From assembly GCA_007117255.1 (NCBI GenBank), contig SKGU01000124.1:1-24973 (forward strand): a DNA stretch of 24,973 nucleotides, given 5' to 3'. The stretch is from Natronohydrobacter sp. Its GTDB lineage: Bacteria; Pseudomonadota; Alphaproteobacteria; Rhodobacterales; Rhodobacteraceae. Below, in pieces: positions 21,857 to 24,973 of the stretch (positions are counted from its first letter, which is position 1; each line of letters opens with the position of its first letter). Under the pieces are notes generated by a model that did not search any database, was not told where the DNA came from, and saw only the letters and a program-made list of their open reading frames with translations. The position numbers and the translations under genes are program-made.

Positions 21857-22084
21857 TCACCCCTCCATCGGCTCGATCAAGCCTGCGTCAATGGCCAGCA
21901 GATATTCGTCTGAATCGATCATTTCATCATCATTCAGATCAATCTGGTCAAAGATCTCTTCGGTCACTTCGGGATAAGCGGCCATGAATTCTTCTTTGGT
22001 CCAGCTTGTGCTGTCGCCGCTTTGTGCATGCGCCAGGCCGGCCATCAGAACGATTGCGGTAGCAACTGATGTGATACGTGTCAT
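21857..22084 (-). CDS. Small secreted EF-hand protein
   Basis: The 75-residue product has a cleavable-type signal peptide (MTRITSVATAIVLMAGLAHAQ), then an acidic mature part with one canonical EF-hand loop, D-L-N-D-D-E-M-I-D-S-D-E. Calcium ligands fall at loop positions 1, 3, 5, 9 and 12. A preceding helix 'KEEFMAAYPEVTEEIFDQI' resembles the first half of a pair. Calcium binding in the periplasm is inferred. The open frame reaches 22186, but ATG 22084 has AGGAG at the right distance and creates the signal peptide. Confidence 0.82.
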   Translation of the reverse strand: MTRITSVATAIVLMAGLAHAQSGDSTSWTKEEFMAAYPEVTEEIFDQIDLNDDEMIDSDEYLLAIDAGLIEPMEG

Positions 22085-22307
22085 GTCTTTACTCCTACGT
22101 TGAACATCGTCCGGCGGGACAATCCCGACAACGATGCGCAGAAGATGCGAGTGGATCGGCACCCCCGCAAGAGGCGCCCGGATCACGGCAGCGTGCAGTG
22201 GCGGAAAGCTGCGATCTGATCCTGCAAGAGCGGCAAAAGATCGCCGCTTTTCAGCGTTTTACGGCTGATATGCACGCCAAATCACGTCATGCGCGGCGCA
22301 CCGCCGG
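22085..22307. other. Intergenic gap between the SulP gene and the EF-hand gene
   Basis: These 223 bases must contain the EF-hand promoter, but I cannot identify it. A weak 6-bp hairpin (agcggc...gccgct) lies near 22230-22250, without a T-run in the minus direction. An 80-codon frame on plus looks random. I see no RNA gene. Confidence 0.45.
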
Positions 22308-24068
22308 TCATGCAGGCTGAATGTGGGTGTCGCTGCGCGCCGAAGCAACACAGGCCTGAGTCGTTTCGGGCGCCAGCTTGTTCATCGCATCAAACTGCGT
22401 AAGGAACACTGACCCGGTCAGATCATGCAGCAGATGTCCGCGCTCCAACTGATCCATGACCGGCCCTTTGACTTCGGACAAGTGAAACTGAACCTCTGCC
22501 GCTTCCAGCCGTTCGTTGATTGCCTCAAGGCTTTCCAGCGCTGAGGCGTCGATATAATTCACCGCACTGCATTGCAGCACAACATGACGCAGGGCAGGGG
22601 TGTCGGACAGGGCTTGTACGATCCTGTCCTCCAATGCGCGCGCATTGGGGAAATAGAGTGACTCGTCCACCCGGATCGAAAAAACTTCCGGCGTTGTGAC
22701 AACAGCATGACGGTCAATATTGCGGAAATGTTCGGTACCCGGAACCTGCCCCACAACAGCCATATGCGGACGAGAGGTGCGGTAGAGATACAGTACAAGC
22801 GACAGTCCCACCCCCGCGAGCAAACCTTGCTCCACCCCGATCAGCAGCGTTACCGCCATGGTTGCGGCCATAGCGGCCCCGTCGGCGCGTGAATAGGCCC
22901 AGGTGCGCGGTAGCGCACCGAAATCCAGCAAGGACACCACGGCGACGATGATAATGGCCGCAAGCGTCGCATTTGGCAGGTAATACATCAGCGGGGTCAG
23001 TGCCAACACTGCCAAGGCGATCAACACAGCCGTCATTGCCCCTGCGGCAGGCGTTGCGGCACCCGCGTCATAATTCACGATCGAGCGTGACAAACCGCCC
23101 GTGACTGGCATTGCCGATGTGACACCCGCGCCAAGATTGGCCAGACCAAGGGCTACCAATTCGCGGTCAGGATCTATGAACTGGCGTTTTTTGGCCGCGA
23201 GAGTCTGCGCGATGGAGACGGATTCGACATAACCAACAATCGCGATCATCAGCGCAGGAGCAGCCAAAAGCTGAATTAACGACAGGTTGAATTCGGGCAA
23301 TGCAAAAGGTGGCAATCCGCGTGGGATATCGCCCACAATCGACACGCCATGCTGATCAAGCCCTGTACCCCAGACCAGAAGGGTTGAACCGACAACTGCA
23401 ATCAGAAGGCCGGTCTTGCCCAAGAGCTTGGCAATGGGTGCGCCAAGTCCCAGTCGCATGAGCAATTTTGCCAAACCTGCGCGGGACCACAGCAAAAACA
23501 CAAGTATCAGCGCCGATAATCCAAGCGTGAGCCAAGAAATAGTGCCAAGCCCCGCAACGAAGGACGGAATGACCTCTGGCAGCGTCTTGCCGCGAATGTC
23601 GGTGCCAAGAAGATGACGCAACTGGCTGGCCGCAATCAATAATCCTGCCGCAGTAATGAACCCGGAAATAACGGGATGGCTGAGAAAATTCGCCAGAAAG
23701 CCGAGCCGGAACAACCCCAGCACCAGCATCATCATTCCCGATAGAAGCGCGATCCACAATGCTGCGAGATGAAAACCCGGTGCGCCAATGTCAGCAACGG
23801 TTCCAGCAGCAGCGGCAGTCATCAGTGCGACCACTGCGACAGGGCCGACGGCCAGCGATGGGGAAGATCCGAACATCGCGTATAAAACAAGGGGAAGCAT
23901 TGCACCATACAGGCCTGCTTGCGGCGGCAGACCTGCCAGCATGGCATAGGCCATGCCCTGCGGCACCAACATGATTGCAACAACGATCGCCGCGATCAGA
24001 TCATTTGTCAGATCATGGCGCTGGTAGGATTTCGTCCAGTTCAGGAACGGGAGGAACTTTGTGAGCAT
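22308..24068 (-). CDS. SulP-family anion transporter with STAS domain
   Basis: This 586-residue inner-membrane protein has the SulP fold. A cytoplasmic N-terminus ('FLPFLNWTKSYQRHDLTNDL') leads into the conserved first segments 'IAAIVVAIMLVPQGMAYAMLAGLPPQAGLYGAMLP'. About a dozen hydrophobic spans follow, and the conserved 'VGYVESVSIAQTLAAK' lies in the middle. A C-terminal STAS domain starts near residue 450 ('FSIRVDESLYFPNARALEDRI', 'QCSAVNYIDASALESLEAI'). Such proteins carry sulfate, bicarbonate or other anions; the substrate cannot be chosen here. ATG 24068 has AAGGGGAA upstream; the longer open frame to 24287 adds residues not found in the family. Confidence 0.92.
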   Translation of the reverse strand: MLTKFLPFLNWTKSYQRHDLTNDLIAAIVVAIMLVPQGMAYAMLAGLPPQAGLYGAMLPLVLYAMFGSSPSLAVGPVAVVALMTAAAAGTVADIGAPGFHLAALWIALLSGMMMLVLGLFRLGFLANFLSHPVISGFITAAGLLIAASQLRHLLGTDIRGKTLPEVIPSFVAGLGTISWLTLGLSALILVFLLWSRAGLAKLLMRLGLGAPIAKLLGKTGLLIAVVGSTLLVWGTGLDQHGVSIVGDIPRGLPPFALPEFNLSLIQLLAAPALMIAIVGYVESVSIAQTLAAKKRQFIDPDRELVALGLANLGAGVTSAMPVTGGLSRSIVNYDAGAATPAAGAMTAVLIALAVLALTPLMYYLPNATLAAIIIVAVVSLLDFGALPRTWAYSRADGAAMAATMAVTLLIGVEQGLLAGVGLSLVLYLYRTSRPHMAVVGQVPGTEHFRNIDRHAVVTTPEVFSIRVDESLYFPNARALEDRIVQALSDTPALRHVVLQCSAVNYIDASALESLEAINERLEAAEVQFHLSEVKGPVMDQLERGHLLHDLTGSVFLTQFDAMNKLAPETTQACVASARSDTHIQPA

Positions 24069-24283
24069 GCTGGTTCCCCTTGAGGAGTCTGACATTTCCC
24101 GGATCGCGGCCGGATACCTGCGCAGATAAGGGGCCAAAATATAAATTGCAAGACTTGAATATGTTTTGAGATATGATTGCGACACCGTTCTAACAGAGGC
24201 GGGCGGATCGCATGGGATACGGGCTATCCGGGGCGCAGGGGACAGAAGGTCTGTCGGAAAACTGCGCCACAAAGGGCGCGTGA
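24069..24283. other. Gap between the chemoreceptor-like gene and the SulP gene
   Basis: This 215-base gap has an AT-rich block at about 24136-24180, unlike its GC-rich surroundings. It probably carries the SulP promoter, but no -35/-10 pair is clear. No gene is visible. Confidence 0.45.
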
Positions 24284-24973
24284 TCAACTTCGCGTATTCA
24301 GGCGATTGATTGTTTCTGCAAGGCGTGCCACGCGATCTCGCGTAGAGTTAATCTTGCCATTGACGAGCTCGGCTGCCTCGCGTGCGCGCTCAGCAAGCGT
24401 GCGCACCTCTGACGCGACCACAGCGAAACCACGACCGGCTTCGCCTGCGCGTGCGGCTTCAACCGAGGCATTCAGCGCCAGAAGATTAGTTTGCCGCGCG
24501 ATGGTGTCGATGGTTTCGACAACCTCCGAGATTTCTTTGCTGGACTGCGTCACATCCTGAACCGCTTCATTCGTGTCGCGAACGGCGTGCGCGCGTGAGG
24601 TCACGTCAGTGCCGTACATCAGGTATTTCTGAATAGTCCCAGAAAAATCCGTCAAGGTAAGGAAATATGAATCGAAGATGACTTCTTGGTCATGTTCTGC
24701 AGTCAAAGTGATCTCATGCCTTTGCTCACCTGTTTCATTCAGTGCGGCGAGAGCCGTATCGTCGAGCAAGCTGCTCAACGCGGGCAGGGGCTGATCGCCA
24801 AGGTGGTTTTTGATATATGCATTCGCGGACAGCCCGTGCCCGTCGGCGCGCCATTCCATAATCGCAGCACTTTTGGAAATGGCTTCCAGCTTTCGGGCAA
24901 ACTCAAGTGACGCAGATTTCGTCTCAGTTATATTGGCCTGCACGGAAATGAATTTCTCTATCCTGCCATTGGC
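24284..24973 (-). CDS. PAS domain plus short methyl-accepting-chemotaxis-type signalling domain (5' end outside the window)
   Basis: The frame stays open to the end of the window, so the start lies beyond 24973; at least 230 residues are visible. 'RIEKFISVQANITETKSASLEFARKLEAI' is the end of one PAS domain, and a second PAS-like domain follows up to about 'LTLTDFSGTIQKYLMYGTDVT'. The rest is the chemoreceptor hairpin tip: 'VVETIDTIARQTNLLALNASVEAARAGEAGRGFAVVASEVRTLAERA', quoted here as a landmark only in part of its length: QTNLLALNA and GRGFAVVASEVR are diagnostic for CheA/CheW contact. Only about 35 residues lead into the tip and about 60 follow, so the methylation helices are missing. It is probably a soluble sensor. 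Confidence 0.85.
   Translation of the reverse strand, partial: ANGRIEKFISVQANITETKSASLEFARKLEAISKSAAIMEWRADGHGLSANAYIKNHLGDQPLPALSSLLDDTALAALNETGEQRHEITLTAEHDQEVIFDSYFLTLTDFSGTIQKYLMYGTDVTSRAHAVRDTNEAVQDVTQSSKEISEVVETIDTIARQTNLLALNASVEAARAGEAGRGFAVVASEVRTLAERAREAAELVNGKINSTRDRVARLAETINRLNTRS

Noticed and set aside
22078..22320. 80-codon plus-strand frame between the EF-hand gene and the SulP gene
   Set aside because: It overlaps the ends of both minus-strand neighbours and has no good ribosome binding site or recognisable pattern.
1..24973. Search for CRISPR arrays, insertion sequences, att sites and tRNAs
   Set aside because: No regularly spaced repeats, transposase frames, long terminal inverted repeats or tRNA-like cloverleaf sequences were seen by eye.

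Overview
The window reads as chromosomal DNA of an alphaproteobacterium of the Rhodobacteraceae (Rhodobacterales). The evidence is a phr-cfa pair next to trgAB, a direct-repeat GTTC-N7-GTTC LexA box, a DUF2927 lipoprotein, the start of EF-Ts, and two copies of an intergenic repeat that I recognise from this family. The genus cannot be fixed from sequence alone. There is no CRISPR array, insertion sequence, tRNA or rRNA, and no gap between genes exceeds about 225 bases.

Layout. 1-237 is the tail of a class V aminotransferase (cysteine-desulfurase-like). 259-2956 is a photolyase-cyclopropane fatty acid synthase pair, a combination linked to the singlet-oxygen response in Rhodobacter. 3055-4631 is trgA-trgB. 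Convergent to it is imuA (4791-5444, minus), with a clear sigma-70-like promoter overlapping a LexA box but no imuB or dnaE2 in the window. Then come a small I78-inhibitor-type lipoprotein, a Tas-like aldo/keto reductase and a HAD phosphatase on plus.

7756-14689 is one long minus-strand block. In transcription order it encodes a putative 26-residue membrane peptide, XpaC, TelA, a DUF2927 lipoprotein, an SPFH protein ending in a GYF_2 domain, and a double zinc-ribbon membrane protein. A PfkB sugar kinase and D-aminoacyl-tRNA deacylase (dtd) follow. The first part resembles a membrane or envelope-stress module: XpaC/TelA pairs are known, and SPFH plus zinc-ribbon pairs occur beside PspA in Bacillus. 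This is the best candidate for an under-described system here. A promoter with a perfect 12-bp palindrome in its spacer precedes it.

14829-17032 holds rluB, hisH and hisB on minus. deoD is divergent and is followed by an unusual coiled-coil kinase-like gene. rpsB-tsf follows, with a strong attenuator-like hairpin between the two genes and a textbook terminator after tsf. That terminator lies inside the last codons of the convergent peroxiredoxin-like/2OG-Fe(II) oxygenase fusion gene. The window ends with a secreted EF-hand protein, a SulP transporter and the 3' part of a PAS-chemoreceptor-like gene, all on minus.
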